64,000 nt of DNA from Reyranellaceae bacterium (lineage in GTDB: Bacteria; Pseudomonadota; Alphaproteobacteria; Reyranellales; Reyranellaceae), in NCBI GenBank assembly GCA_022844045.1, contig JALHMM010000007.1:51512-115511 (forward strand), in the 5' to 3' direction. Below, one piece after another: positions 35,523 to 44,130 of this stretch. The translations under genes and the position numbers were made by a program. How positions within the stretch are numbered: the first letter of the stretch is position 1; each line of letters begins with the position of its first letter. The notes beneath the pieces were generated by a model that did no database searches, was not told the origin of the DNA, and saw only the letters and a program-made list of their open reading frames with translations.

Positions 35523-35971
35523 AGTGGGTCACCCGTGAGCGCCCCAAGATCGACCGTATCGCCTGTCCGTGGCTGATCACGCGCTTCATCGACAAGCAGC
35601 CGGAGTTTCTCTACGTGCCGGCCGACCGCGTGCTGGCGACGGCGAAGCAAACCGGCGCCGAGCCCTACGACGTCCCTGGCGTGAAGTTCACCCATGTCGG
35701 CGAGAAGTGCAGCTTCGACGCCTTCATTGCCGAGTACAAGCTCGACGCGCCCGGCCTCGATCGCCTGGCCGATATCGTGCGCGGCGCCGACACCTCGCGC
35801 CTCGATCTGACGCCACAGTCGGCCGGGCTGTTCGCGATCTCGCTAGGGCTGAGCCACGTCTACCAGGACGACCACGAGATGCTGAAGCATGGCATGGTGA
35901 TGTACGACGCGCTCTACGCATGGTGCCGCAGTCTGACCGGCGAGACGCACAATTGGCCGCCAAAGATGTGA
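35519..35971 (+). CDS. stand-alone ChrB C-terminal domain protein
   Basis: 150 residues made only of the ChrB.C domain: KWVTRERPKIDRIACPWLITRFID, GVKFTHVGEKCSFDAFIAEY, then a helical tail AGLFAISLGLSHVYQDDHEML. It aligns with the C-terminal half of chrB at 33470-34468 (VQVDRVASAWLIRRFID, FTHRGDRCTFEVL), including the Cys in the GEKC/GDRC loop. It lacks the regulator's N-terminal domain, so it may sense, reduce or bind chromate without DNA binding. It overlaps the SOD-rhodanese fusion (ATGA). Confidence 0.9.
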   Translation: MKWVTRERPKIDRIACPWLITRFIDKQPEFLYVPADRVLATAKQTGAEPYDVPGVKFTHVGEKCSFDAFIAEYKLDAPGLDRLADIVRGADTSRLDLTPQSAGLFAISLGLSHVYQDDHEMLKHGMVMYDALYAWCRSLTGETHNWPPKM

Positions 35972-35978
35972 GGCGGTG

Positions 35979-36914
35979 ATGAGCGCGTCACCTCTACATC
36001 TGGTTGGCTATGTCGATCTGCCGCCGCACACCGCTAAAGGCGGCTTCGACCACGCCGCTGTCCATGCCGCGACCGGCCACGTCTATGTCGCGCATACCGC
36101 GAACGACTCGATCGATGTCTTCGATCCGCTGCGCCGCGAATACCTGTACTCGATACCCGACCTGCCGGGCGTGGCCGGCGCGCTGGTGAGCGATGAGGGG
36201 CAACTGATCCTGTCGTCGAACCGCGCCGGCGACACGATCGGCGTGTTCGCGCCGGGACGTGATCCAGTCGTGCGTCGCCTCGGCGTCGGCGTGCGGCCTA
36301 ACGGCCTCGCCTACGACCATCGCCGCCGGCTCGTGCTGGCCGCGAATGTCGGCGACGAGGCGACGCCGGGCACGCACACGGTGTCGATGGTGTGGCTCGG
36401 CGGCGGGTCCGTGCGCCGCGAGATCGCCGTGCCCGGCCGCACGCGCTGGACGGTGTTCGATCCCACCACCGAACTATTCTACGTCAATGTCGCCAAGCCC
36501 TCGCAGATCATCGTCATCGATCCGCGCCAACCCGACCGCATCGCCCGCACCTATGCGATCGCGCATGCCGGCGCGCATGGACTCGATCTCGATATCGCGA
36601 CGCAGCGCCTGTTCTGCGCTTGCGATGCCGGCGTGCTGGTGACGTTCGATGCGCGTTCGGGCGGCGTGCTCGATGAGACGCCGCTCAGTGGCGTGCCCGA
36701 CGTCGTCTGGTTCAACCGCCAGCGCCAGCAGCTCTACGTCGCCATCGGCGATCCCGGCGTCATCGATGTCTTCGCGACGTCGCCCGTGGCGAAGCTGGCG
36801 ACGATCGTCACCGAGCCGGGCGCGCATACCACGGCGCTGTCGCCATCGGGCGACTGGCTCTGCGCCTTCCTGCCGCGCAGCCATCGCGCGTCGGTCTACC
36901 GCATCGACGCCTAG
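35979..36914 (+). CDS. YncE-like seven-bladed beta-propeller protein
   Basis: 311 residues with repeated blades ending GHVYVAHTANDSIDVFDP, GQLILSSNRAGDTIGVF, RRLVLAANVGDE, LFYVNVAKPSQIIVID, the YVTN/YncE propeller pattern. No signal peptide, unlike typical periplasmic YncE proteins, so it is predicted cytosolic. The ATG at 35979 follows the previous stop by 8 bases (a GTG at 35976 is possible), making it part of the chromate-side operon. Function unknown; propellers of this family bind redox cofactors or metals, or act as protein scaffolds. Confidence 0.85.
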   Translation: MSASPLHLVGYVDLPPHTAKGGFDHAAVHAATGHVYVAHTANDSIDVFDPLRREYLYSIPDLPGVAGALVSDEGQLILSSNRAGDTIGVFAPGRDPVVRRLGVGVRPNGLAYDHRRRLVLAANVGDEATPGTHTVSMVWLGGGSVRREIAVPGRTRWTVFDPTTELFYVNVAKPSQIIVIDPRQPDRIARTYAIAHAGAHGLDLDIATQRLFCACDAGVLVTFDARSGGVLDETPLSGVPDVVWFNRQRQQLYVAIGDPGVIDVFATSPVAKLATIVTEPGAHTTALSPSGDWLCAFLPRSHRASVYRIDA

Positions 36915-36923
36915 GGGGATGCC

Positions 36924-37907
36924 ATGCCCACGCTGCTGGTCCTGTCACGCGCCGATGTCGCGGCGCTGATGGACTACCCCGCCTATGTCGAAGCGGTCGA
37001 GGCCGCATTCCGCGCGGCCGCCAGCGGCGCGGCGCTCGCTCCGCCGGCGGCGGGGTTCCAGGTGCCGGGTGGCTCCTACCATGCGAAGGGCGCGGTTCTG
37101 TTGTCTGGCGATCCACCTGTCGTCGCCATCAAGCTCAACGGCAACTATCCCGGCAACCCGGTGACCAACGGCCTGCCGACCGTGCAGGGCGTGATCTATC
37201 TCGCCGACGCGACCGATGGCCGGCCGCTGGCGCTGATGGATTCCATCGAGGTCACCATCAATCGCACCGGCGCGGCCACGACACTCGCCGCTCGTCATCT
37301 CGCGCGGCCGGACTCGAAGGTCGCGACGGTTTGTGGCGCCGGGGTCCAAGGCCGTATCCAGGCGATCGCCATCGCCGCCGCGCTGCGGCTCGAGACGATC
37401 CATCTCTGGGATATCCGGCCCGACGCCGCCGCCAGTCTGGCGCGCGAGCTCGCCGTCGCGCTGCGGCTCGATGTGCGACCGAGTAACGATCTCGCCATCG
37501 GCAGCGCCAGCGACGTCATCGTCACCTGCACATCCGCGCGGGCGCCGTTCCTGACCGCCGAGCTCGTGCGGCCGGGCACTTTCATCGCTGCTACTGGCGC
37601 CGATAACCCGCATAAGAGCGAAATCGATCCGCTGCTTTATGCGGCCACGCGTGCTGTCGTCGATTCCCTGGCGCAATGTGCCGAGATCGGCAACCTGCGC
37701 CATGCGCTCGCGGTGGGCGCCGTCACGACCGGCCATGTGCATGCGACGCTGGGCGAGATTGTTGCCGGCCGCAAACCAGGACGTACCGACTCGCGGCAAA
37801 TCACGCTGTTCGACAGCACCGGGCTTGGCCTGCAGGACGTGGCTGCAGCCGCCGGCGTCTATCGCCGCGCGCTCGCCCGAGGCGTCGGCGCGCGCCTGGC
37901 GATCTGA
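36924..37907 (+). CDS. ornithine cyclodeaminase / mu-crystallin family protein
   Basis: 327-residue NAD(P)-binding enzyme. Motifs: LSRADVAALMDYPAYVEAVE at the N-terminus, SYHAKGAVLL, VAIKLNGNYPGNP, INRTGAATTLAARHLAR, VATVCGAGVQGRIQAIA (dinucleotide-binding), FIAATGADNPHKSEID. Members include ornithine cyclodeaminase, ketimine reductase and alanine dehydrogenase, so the substrate cannot be stated. It starts 9 bases after the propeller gene and is likely the last gene of the rightward unit. Confidence 0.9.
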   Translation: MPTLLVLSRADVAALMDYPAYVEAVEAAFRAAASGAALAPPAAGFQVPGGSYHAKGAVLLSGDPPVVAIKLNGNYPGNPVTNGLPTVQGVIYLADATDGRPLALMDSIEVTINRTGAATTLAARHLARPDSKVATVCGAGVQGRIQAIAIAAALRLETIHLWDIRPDAAASLARELAVALRLDVRPSNDLAIGSASDVIVTCTSARAPFLTAELVRPGTFIAATGADNPHKSEIDPLLYAATRAVVDSLAQCAEIGNLRHALAVGAVTTGHVHATLGEIVAGRKPGRTDSRQITLFDSTGLGLQDVAAAAGVYRRALARGVGARLAI

Positions 37908-37919
37908 CGACGCGGTCCG

Positions 37920-38972
37920 CTAGGGTGTGAGCACCACACGGCCCACGACCTTGCCAGCCTTCAGTTCCTCGAGCACGTCGTAGGCGGCTTCGAGCGGGCG
38001 CGTGGAGTAGGGCAGGGCCTGCACGCGGCCCTCGCGCACCAGCTTCATCAGCTCCTGCAGCTCCTGCAGATTGCCGACATACGAGCCCTCGATCGCCGCC
38101 ATCTTGAACGGCATGGCGATGGGCGCGAAGGGCGCATCACCGCCGAACAGGCCGACGATCACCACCTTGCCGCCCCTGCGGATCGAGTCGAAGGCGAAGC
38201 GGAACGAAGCGGCCGCGCCGACGAAGTCGATCGCCGCGTCGACGCCGCCGCCGGTCTGCTGCACCAGCTTCTGCACAGCGCCCTCGGCCTTGGGATTCAC
38301 CGTGTGGTGCGCACCGTGCTTCTTCGCCACCTCAAGCTTGCTGTCGTCGATATCGGCGACGACGATCTCGCCGTCGAAGATCGCCTTGGCGACCTCGAGC
38401 CCGGCGAGGCCCACGCCGCCGGCGCCGACCAGCAGCAGGCGCTTGCGGTTCTTCACCGTCTCGGTCTTGCGGATCGCGCTGTAGGCGGTCAGCCCCGAGC
38501 AGGCGTACGTGCAGGCCAGGTCGATAGGCGAGTTGCCGGGATCGACCAGGTACTTGCTGTGCGGCACGATCACATGCGTGGCGTAGCCGCCGTCGCGCCG
38601 CGTGCCCAGCGTACGCGGCGTCGGGCAGAGCAGCTCCTCGCCGGATTGGCAGGCGGCACAGGTGCCGCAACCGATCCACGGGAAGACGACGTAGCGGCTG
38701 CCGGGCCTGACGTCCTTCACGTCGGGGCCGACCGAAACGACCTCACCGGCGATCTCGTGTCCGAGCGTGAAGGGCAGCTTGAGGCCGCGCGCCGCCATCT
38801 CCAGCTTCTGACCGCCGCCGATGTCGAAGAAGCCTTCCCAGATATGCAGGTCGGAGTGACAAACGCCGCTGGAGACGATCTTCACCAGCACCTCGGAACC
38901 CGTGGGCTTGGGATCGTCGTAGGTGTTGAGCTTCAGCGGCTTGCCGAAGTCGACGATTTGCATGGCGCGCAT
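37920..38972 (-). CDS. zinc-dependent alcohol dehydrogenase
   Basis: 350-residue medium-chain dehydrogenase. Catalytic zinc ligands are in SSGVCHSDLHIWEG (Cys) and FTLGHEIAGE (His-Glu); the structural zinc loop is CGTCAACQSGEELLC with four Cys; the cofactor motif is LLLVGAGGVGLAGLEVA. The N-terminus MRAMQIVDFGKPL could also start at the second Met. NAD(P)-dependent oxidation of an alcohol or aldehyde; substrate not assignable. It is convergent with the OCD-like gene and divergent from maoC. Confidence 0.93.
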   Translation of the reverse strand: MRAMQIVDFGKPLKLNTYDDPKPTGSEVLVKIVSSGVCHSDLHIWEGFFDIGGGQKLEMAARGLKLPFTLGHEIAGEVVSVGPDVKDVRPGSRYVVFPWIGCGTCAACQSGEELLCPTPRTLGTRRDGGYATHVIVPHSKYLVDPGNSPIDLACTYACSGLTAYSAIRKTETVKNRKRLLLVGAGGVGLAGLEVAKAIFDGEIVVADIDDSKLEVAKKHGAHHTVNPKAEGAVQKLVQQTGGGVDAAIDFVGAAASFRFAFDSIRRGGKVVIVGLFGGDAPFAPIAMPFKMAAIEGSYVGNLQELQELMKLVREGRVQALPYSTRPLEAAYDVLEELKAGKVVGRVVLTP

Positions 38973-39030
38973 GGGGTCCCTCCCGTAGCATCCGCGGCGA
39001 TTTGGCGGCGCATCCTAAACGGGGGAGCAC

Positions 39031-39528
39031 GTGGCGCAAGCGGACGGGATCGCTGGGCGGTTCGACCCGGCGAAGCACAGCTTCGGGCCGGCGCATTACT
39101 TCGAGGACCTCACGCTCGGGCAGCGCTTCTACATCAACTCGCGCACCCAGACAGAGGCGCTGTTCTCGGCCTTCCAGCTCGCCAGCGGCGACAACCATCC
39201 GATCCACTACGACCGCGTCTACTGCCAGGCGCGCGGTCATCGCGACATGCTGGCGCACGGCCTGCAGGTGGTGATCCAGGCGGCGGCCGGCGGCGGCATC
39301 TTCCCGCATGTGCTGGGCGATTCGCTGATCGGCTTCATCGAGCAGTCCTCGCGTTTCCTCAAGCCGGTCTATGTCGGCGACACGCTGTTTCCGATGATGG
39401 AGATCACCGAGCTGAAGCCCAATCGCACGACGGGCGTCGTGGTCTGCAGGATCACCGTGCACAACGAGAAGGGCGATCTCGTGATGGACGGTGAGCACAA
39501 GTACCTCGTGCGCAAACGGCCGGCCTAG
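39031..39528 (+). CDS. MaoC-like (R)-specific hydratase
   Basis: 165-residue hot-dog-fold protein. Opening PAHYFEDLTLGQRFYIN and the hydratase motif FQLASGDNHPIHYDRVYCQARGH, in which the catalytic Asp and His are retained although the usual GDxNP is shortened to GDNHP. Likely hydrates enoyl-CoA or similar acyl thioesters. GTG start. It is followed by the SDR gene after 10 bases, so the two probably work on the same compound class. Confidence 0.88.
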   Translation: MAQADGIAGRFDPAKHSFGPAHYFEDLTLGQRFYINSRTQTEALFSAFQLASGDNHPIHYDRVYCQARGHRDMLAHGLQVVIQAAAGGGIFPHVLGDSLIGFIEQSSRFLKPVYVGDTLFPMMEITELKPNRTTGVVVCRITVHNEKGDLVMDGEHKYLVRKRPA

Positions 39529-39538
39529 GGAGCGGATC

Positions 39539-40315
39539 ATGGGTATTCTCGACGGCAAGGTCGCGTGGGTCACCGGCGCGGGCACCGGCATCGGCCGGTC
39601 GGGCGCGATCGAGCTGGCGCGCGAGGGCGCGCATGTCACGCTCTCGGGCCGGACCGCGAAAACGCTGGAGGAGACCGCTGACCTGGTGAAACAGGCCGGC
39701 GGCAGCTGCGCCATTGAGTTGCTCGATGTTGCGGACAAGAAGGCTGTTGCCGCCGTAGCCGAGCGCATAATCAAGGCACGCGGCCGCATCGATATCCTGG
39801 TCAATAGCGCCGGCATCAACATCCCGACGCGCGCCTGGAGCACGGTCGACACCGAGGGCTGGGACCAGGTGCGCTCGATCAACCTCGACGGCACGTTCTA
39901 CTGCTGCCATGCGGTGATCCCTGTTATGCGCGCCCAGGGCGGCGGGCTGATCATCAACGTCGCGAGCTGGCTGGGCAGGCACGTCTCGCCGCTGGGAGGC
40001 CCGAGCTACACCGCGAGCAAGGCCGGCGCGCGCTTCCTCAGCGAATCGATCAACGCCGAGCAGGGCAAGTTCGGCATCCGCGCCTGCAGCCTGTGCCCGG
40101 GCGAGGCGGCCACGCCGATCATGGATCGCAGGCCGGTGAAGCCGCCCCAGGTCGAGCTCGACCGCATGCTGCAGGAGGAGGATCTCGGCAAGACGATCCT
40201 GTTCCTCGCCAGCCTGCCGCCCCGGGTGTGCATCAACGAGATGGTCGTGTCGCCGACCTGGAACCGCTTCTATGTCGGCGGGTTGGAAACCACCACGCCG
40301 ACGGCCAGGGCTTGA
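39539..40315 (+). CDS. short-chain dehydrogenase/reductase
   Basis: 258 residues with GAGTGIGR (cofactor, 13-20), NSAG, and the catalytic Ser143, Tyr157, Lys161 (SYTASKAG). The start is ATG 39539; a longer in-frame start overlaps maoC. The C-terminus is family-typical. With the MaoC protein it resembles a beta-oxidation- or PHB-like oxidoreductase pair, but the substrate is unknown. Confidence 0.92.
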   Translation: MGILDGKVAWVTGAGTGIGRSGAIELAREGAHVTLSGRTAKTLEETADLVKQAGGSCAIELLDVADKKAVAAVAERIIKARGRIDILVNSAGINIPTRAWSTVDTEGWDQVRSINLDGTFYCCHAVIPVMRAQGGGLIINVASWLGRHVSPLGGPSYTASKAGARFLSESINAEQGKFGIRACSLCPGEAATPIMDRRPVKPPQVELDRMLQEEDLGKTILFLASLPPRVCINEMVVSPTWNRFYVGGLETTTPTARA

Positions 40316-40366
40316 TCAGGCAGGTGTCATCGTTCTGAAGCACAACTGTACCAGGAGGAAAGACCC

Positions 40367-40657
40367 ATGATCGGCGTGATCGCGACGCTCACCATCAAGC
40401 CCGGCACCAACGCGGATTTCGAGGCCGTAGTGGGCCAGCTGGCGAAGGCCGTGCGCGCCAACGAGCCGGGCAACAAGCTCTACGCGCTGCATCGCACCGA
40501 GGATGCCAACGTCTATGTCTTTCTCGAGCGTTACGATGACGAGGCGGCGCTGGCCGCGCATCGCGCGGCGCCGCACTTCAAGGAGCTCGGCCGCAAGCTC
40601 GGCGACTATCTCGCCAAGCCGCCGGAAGTGAAGCGCATGCCCGAGATCGATTTCTAG
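40367..40657 (+). CDS. antibiotic biosynthesis monooxygenase (ABM) domain protein
   Basis: 96-residue single ABM domain: VIATLTIKPGTNADFEAVV, EPGNKLYALHRTED, VFLERYDDEAALAAHRAAPHFK. These YgiN-like dimeric proteins act as cofactor-free monooxygenases or bind small aromatics. Start ATG 40367 with AGGAGG (excellent site). It precedes corA by 15 bases. Confidence 0.93.
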   Translation: MIGVIATLTIKPGTNADFEAVVGQLAKAVRANEPGNKLYALHRTEDANVYVFLERYDDEAALAAHRAAPHFKELGRKLGDYLAKPPEVKRMPEIDF

Positions 40658-40672
40658 CGAACGGGAGCCGCC

Positions 40673-41743
40673 ATGTTCGATGGCCTCATCCGCCGCTCCA
40701 AGCCGGGCACCGCGCCGGGCATGCTGGTTGGTCGCGAGCCGGTTCCGGACGAGGCGCTGACCTTCACGCTGACGGAGTACACGACGGAGGGGTGGGAGGT
40801 TTACAACGAGGTCGAGGTGGCCGAATGCAGCTTCCACCTCACGACGCCCGGCCGCACCTGGATCGATGTCGGCGGCCACGCCAGCGCCGAGATGCTGCGC
40901 TCGCTGGGCCAGGCGTTCAATCTGCACGCGCTCGCCCTGGAGGACGTCTTTCACGGCAACCAGCGGCCGAAGCTGGAGATCTACGACAAGCAGGGCTTCA
41001 TCGTGCTCAACGATCCGGTGATCGTCGACGACGTCTTCAAGAGCCGCCAGGTCAGCATCTTCTTCGGCGACAACTACGTGATCAGCTTCCACGACCACAA
41101 GGAAGACCTCTTCAAGCCGGTACGCGAACGCATCCAGCAGGACGGCTCACGGCTGCGCCAGTTCGGCACCGACTACCTCGTCTATGCGCTGGTCGACCTC
41201 GTCGTCGATCGCAAGTTCCCGCTGCTGGCGCGGCTGAGCGAGCGGCTCGAAGAGCTCGAGGAGCTTTCGATGGAGCCGCGTCCCTCGCGCGAGACGGCGC
41301 AGGACATCCACGCCGCGCGGCGCGCGCTGGTCGGCTTCCATCGCGTTCAGTGGGCCGAGCGCGAGACGGTGCTGGCGCTGATGCGCCCCGATACGCCGTT
41401 CATCAAGCCCGAGACGCGGACATACCTGCGCGACTGCCTCGACCACACCGTGACGGTGCAGGAACTGGTCGAGAGCTATCGCGACATGGCCGGCGGCCTG
41501 ATGGAGCTCCATCTGATGGAGACCTCGAACCGCACCAACGAGGTGATGAAGGCGCTGGCGATCGTCACGGTGTTCTTCATGCCGTTGAGTTTCCTCGCCG
41601 GCATCTACGGCATGAACTTCGAGACCAGTATCGGCAACATGCCCGAGCTGGGCTGGAAGCACGGCTATCTTTACTTCTGGGCCATGGTCGCGACGATCGT
41701 CGGCGGCCTGTTCTTGTGGATGAGGCATCGAAAATGGCTGTGA
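40673..41743 (+). CDS. corA: CorA family magnesium/cobalt transporter
   Basis: 356 residues: a large cytosolic N-terminal domain, coiled long helix (ARLSERLEELEELSMEPR), then two C-terminal membrane helices with the signature YGMNFE and the loop MPELGW; ends RHRKWL. Mediates Mg2+ (Co2+, Ni2+) uptake as a pentamer. The last 10 bases overlap the start of the following GST gene. Confidence 0.95.
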   Translation: MFDGLIRRSKPGTAPGMLVGREPVPDEALTFTLTEYTTEGWEVYNEVEVAECSFHLTTPGRTWIDVGGHASAEMLRSLGQAFNLHALALEDVFHGNQRPKLEIYDKQGFIVLNDPVIVDDVFKSRQVSIFFGDNYVISFHDHKEDLFKPVRERIQQDGSRLRQFGTDYLVYALVDLVVDRKFPLLARLSERLEELEELSMEPRPSRETAQDIHAARRALVGFHRVQWAERETVLALMRPDTPFIKPETRTYLRDCLDHTVTVQELVESYRDMAGGLMELHLMETSNRTNEVMKALAIVTVFFMPLSFLAGIYGMNFETSIGNMPELGWKHGYLYFWAMVATIVGGLFLWMRHRKWL

Positions 41744-42738
41744 GCGGCTACCGCCTGTTCGGCTCCGAACTGTCGCCTTACTCCGTCAAGGTGCGCTCCT
41801 ATCTGCGCTTCAAGGGCATCGAGCACGAGTGGATCCCGCGCGGTCCCAAGAGCGCGGCGGAGTTCCAGAAACACGCCAAGCTGCCGCTGATCCCGCTGCT
41901 GGTGACGCCCGAAGGCGATGGCCTGCAGGACTCGACGCCGATCATCGAGGCGCTCGAGGCCAAGATTCCGGAGCCGTCGATCCACCCCGGCGATCCGGCG
42001 CTGCGCTTCCTGTCCGAGCTGATCGAGGAATACGCCGACGAGTGGGTCAACAAGTCGATGTTCCACTATCGCTGGAGCTACACGGCCGACGCGGAATCCG
42101 CGTCGCAGCGCATCGCCAGCCAGATCGCGCCCGACGGCTCCGACGACGCGGCGGTGGCCAAGACGGCCGAGGGGGTGCGCGGGCGCATGATTCCGCGTCT
42201 CAGCTTCGTCGGCTCGAGCGAGGGAACCAAGGATACCATCGAGAGTTCGCTGCGCCGCATCCTCGATACCCTGGAAATGCACTTCGTCGGCCGCAAATAC
42301 ATGTTCGGCGATCGGCCGGCTCTGGCCGATCTCGGCCTGTGGGGACAGCTCTACGAATGCTGGACCGATCCGACGCCCCGGGCGTTGATCGACGAGCTCT
42401 ATCCCAACACCTGGCGCTGGATCGAGCGCATGCTGGCTCCGAAGATCGAGGGCGACTGGGACACCTGGTCGTCGATGCGATGGGGTATCGGCCGCTTGCT
42501 CGATGCGGAGGTGGGCGGGCTGTTCCTGCCGTGGTCGACGGCGAACGCCATGGCATTGGAAGGCGGGCAGGACCGGTTCACCGTGATGCTCGACGGCAAG
42601 CCGTTCACCCAGCAAACGCAGAAGTATCACGCGCGCTCGCTGGCGGAGATCAAGCGCAAGTACCAGGCGGCGAAGAACGCGCCGGGCCTCGACGCGATCC
42701 TGAAAGACACCGGCTGCCTGCGCTGGCTGGAGGATTGA
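41734..42738 (+). CDS. long glutathione S-transferase family protein
   Basis: 334 residues, longer than the usual about 200-230. N-terminal thioredoxin-fold domain: YRLFGSELSPYSVKVRSYLRFKG, IPLLVTPEGDGLQDSTPIIEALE. Helical C-terminal domain: HFVGRKYMFGDRPALADLGLWGQL. An additional about 100 residues follow. The ATG at 41734 overlaps the end of corA by 10 bases in another frame, so expression is likely coupled. Function beyond GST fold is unknown. Confidence 0.88.
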   Translation: MAVSGYRLFGSELSPYSVKVRSYLRFKGIEHEWIPRGPKSAAEFQKHAKLPLIPLLVTPEGDGLQDSTPIIEALEAKIPEPSIHPGDPALRFLSELIEEYADEWVNKSMFHYRWSYTADAESASQRIASQIAPDGSDDAAVAKTAEGVRGRMIPRLSFVGSSEGTKDTIESSLRRILDTLEMHFVGRKYMFGDRPALADLGLWGQLYECWTDPTPRALIDELYPNTWRWIERMLAPKIEGDWDTWSSMRWGIGRLLDAEVGGLFLPWSTANAMALEGGQDRFTVMLDGKPFTQQTQKYHARSLAEIKRKYQAAKNAPGLDAILKDTGCLRWLED

Positions 42739-42760
42739 CCGGGAGCGCTGCCGCTCCCGG
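42739..42760. terminator. bidirectional hairpin between the GST gene and cynS
   Basis: CCGGGAGCG (42739-42747) pairs with CGCTCCCGG (42752-42760) around a CTGC loop, immediately after the GST stop and just before the cynS stop on the other strand. It suits termination of both convergent genes although no clear T-run is present. Confidence 0.5.
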
Positions 42761-42765
42761 GCTCC

Positions 42766-43212
42766 TCAGTAGGTCTTGTAAGACAGGAACTTGCCGCTCA
42801 TGACCAGCTTGACGCGATCGCCCTTCTGGTCGGGCAGGCGCTCCATGGTCATATCGAAGTCGATGGCGCTCATGATGCCGTCGCCGAACTCCTCCTGGAT
42901 CAGCTCCTTCCACGTCGTGCCATAGACCTGCACCAGCTCGTAGAAGCGGTAGATCAACGGATCCGTCGGCGGCACCTGCGGCAGCGAGCCGCGATAGGGC
43001 ACTTCCTGGAGCAGCAGCACCGCTTCCTTGTCGAGACCGAACAGCTTGCCGGCCTTGGTCGCCTGCTCCTTGGTCATCTTCATCTGACCCATGCAGGCGG
43101 CGCAGATGAGAATCGGCGACATGCCGCCGATCTTCTCGCCGATCTCCTTCCAGCTCAGCCCCTTCAGTCGCTTGGCGCTGAGGATGGTTTCGGTGACGTC
43201 TTCGCGCTTCAT
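42766..43212 (-). CDS. cynS: cyanate hydratase (cyanase)
   Basis: Converts cyanate and bicarbonate to ammonia and CO2. The 148 residues show the N-terminal HTH-like domain (LSAKRLKGLSWKEIGEKIGG) and the catalytic C-terminal domain PLIYRFYELVQVYGTTWKEL and FGDGIMSAIDF; by alignment with E. coli Arg96/Glu99/Ser122 the active residues are Arg89, Glu92 and Ser115. Last gene of the cyn operon on the minus strand, 11 bases after the ABC ATPase. Confidence 0.97.
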   Translation of the reverse strand: MKREDVTETILSAKRLKGLSWKEIGEKIGGMSPILICAACMGQMKMTKEQATKAGKLFGLDKEAVLLLQEVPYRGSLPQVPPTDPLIYRFYELVQVYGTTWKELIQEEFGDGIMSAIDFDMTMERLPDQKGDRVKLVMSGKFLSYKTY

Positions 43213-43223
43213 GGTTTGCCTCC

Positions 43224-44126
43224 CTAGGCTGCGGCGATGGAACGGGCGGGACCGACCGGCGTCGGGTCGGGATCGCCCGGACGGACATGCTTCGGCCGCC
43301 GCGGATCGAAGCCGGTGGCGGCGATCTCGCGGTCGAAGCTCTTGGACCGCTCGACCAGGAAGTCGAGCAGGTGGTTGCGGATGCGGTAGTAGTGCGGGTG
43401 CTTGTGCAGATCGTGCCGCGCGCGCGGCTTGGGCAGCGTGTTGACCACGATCTCCGCGATCCTGGCGCCCGGCCCGTTGGTCATCAGCACGATGCGGTCG
43501 GCCAACAGGATGGCTTCGTCGACATCGTGCGTGATCATGAACACGGTCTGCTGCGTGTCGGCGCAGATGCGCACCACCTCGTCCTGCAGCGTGCCGCGGG
43601 TCAGCGCATCGAGCGCGCTGAACGGCTCGTCCATCAGCAGCATCTTGGGCTCGATGCTGAGCGCGCGGGCGATGCCGACGCGCTGCTTCATGCCGCCGGA
43701 GAGCTGCGCCGGCCGCTTGGCCTCGGCGCCGCCCAGGCCGACCAGCTCGATGTAGCGCCGGGCATGCGCCTGGACCTTGTCCTTGTCCCAGGACGGCCAG
43801 CGCGAGCGGACCGCGAAAGCGACGTTGCCCATCACCGTCATCCACGGCATCAGCGCGTGGGACTGGAAGATCACGGCGCGATCCAGGCTGGGGCCGACGA
43901 CCTCGACGCCGTCGGCGATGATCACGCCGTCGCTGGGCGTCTCCAGCCCGGCCAGCGCGTTGAGAATCGTCGTCTTGCCGCAGCCGGAATGGCCGATGAC
44001 GCAGACGAACTCGCCGCGGTCCATGGTGAACCACAGGTCCTCGAACACCGTGGTCGGCGCGCCGCCCGGCGGCGCGGGGAAGCGTCGCGCCAGTCCCTCG
44101 ACGCTGATGAGATGCGAGCCGCTCAT
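43224..44126 (-). CDS. nitrate/cyanate-type ABC transporter ATP-binding protein
   Basis: 300 residues with Walker A GHSGCGKTT, Q-loop FQSHALMPW, signature LSGGMKQRVGIA and Walker B LLMDEPFSALDALTR. It belongs to the NrtD/SsuB-type anion ABC family and has a C-terminal extension (about residues 230-300) seen in such transporters. Neighbouring cynS makes cyanate the best-supported substrate, while nitrate or another small anion remains possible. The permease stop is 4 bases before its start. Confidence 0.93.
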   Translation of the reverse strand: MSGSHLISVEGLARRFPAPPGGAPTTVFEDLWFTMDRGEFVCVIGHSGCGKTTILNALAGLETPSDGVIIADGVEVVGPSLDRAVIFQSHALMPWMTVMGNVAFAVRSRWPSWDKDKVQAHARRYIELVGLGGAEAKRPAQLSGGMKQRVGIARALSIEPKMLLMDEPFSALDALTRGTLQDEVVRICADTQQTVFMITHDVDEAILLADRIVLMTNGPGARIAEIVVNTLPKPRARHDLHKHPHYYRIRNHLLDFLVERSKSFDREIAATGFDPRRPKHVRPGDPDPTPVGPARSIAAA

Positions 44127-44130
44127 CGCC

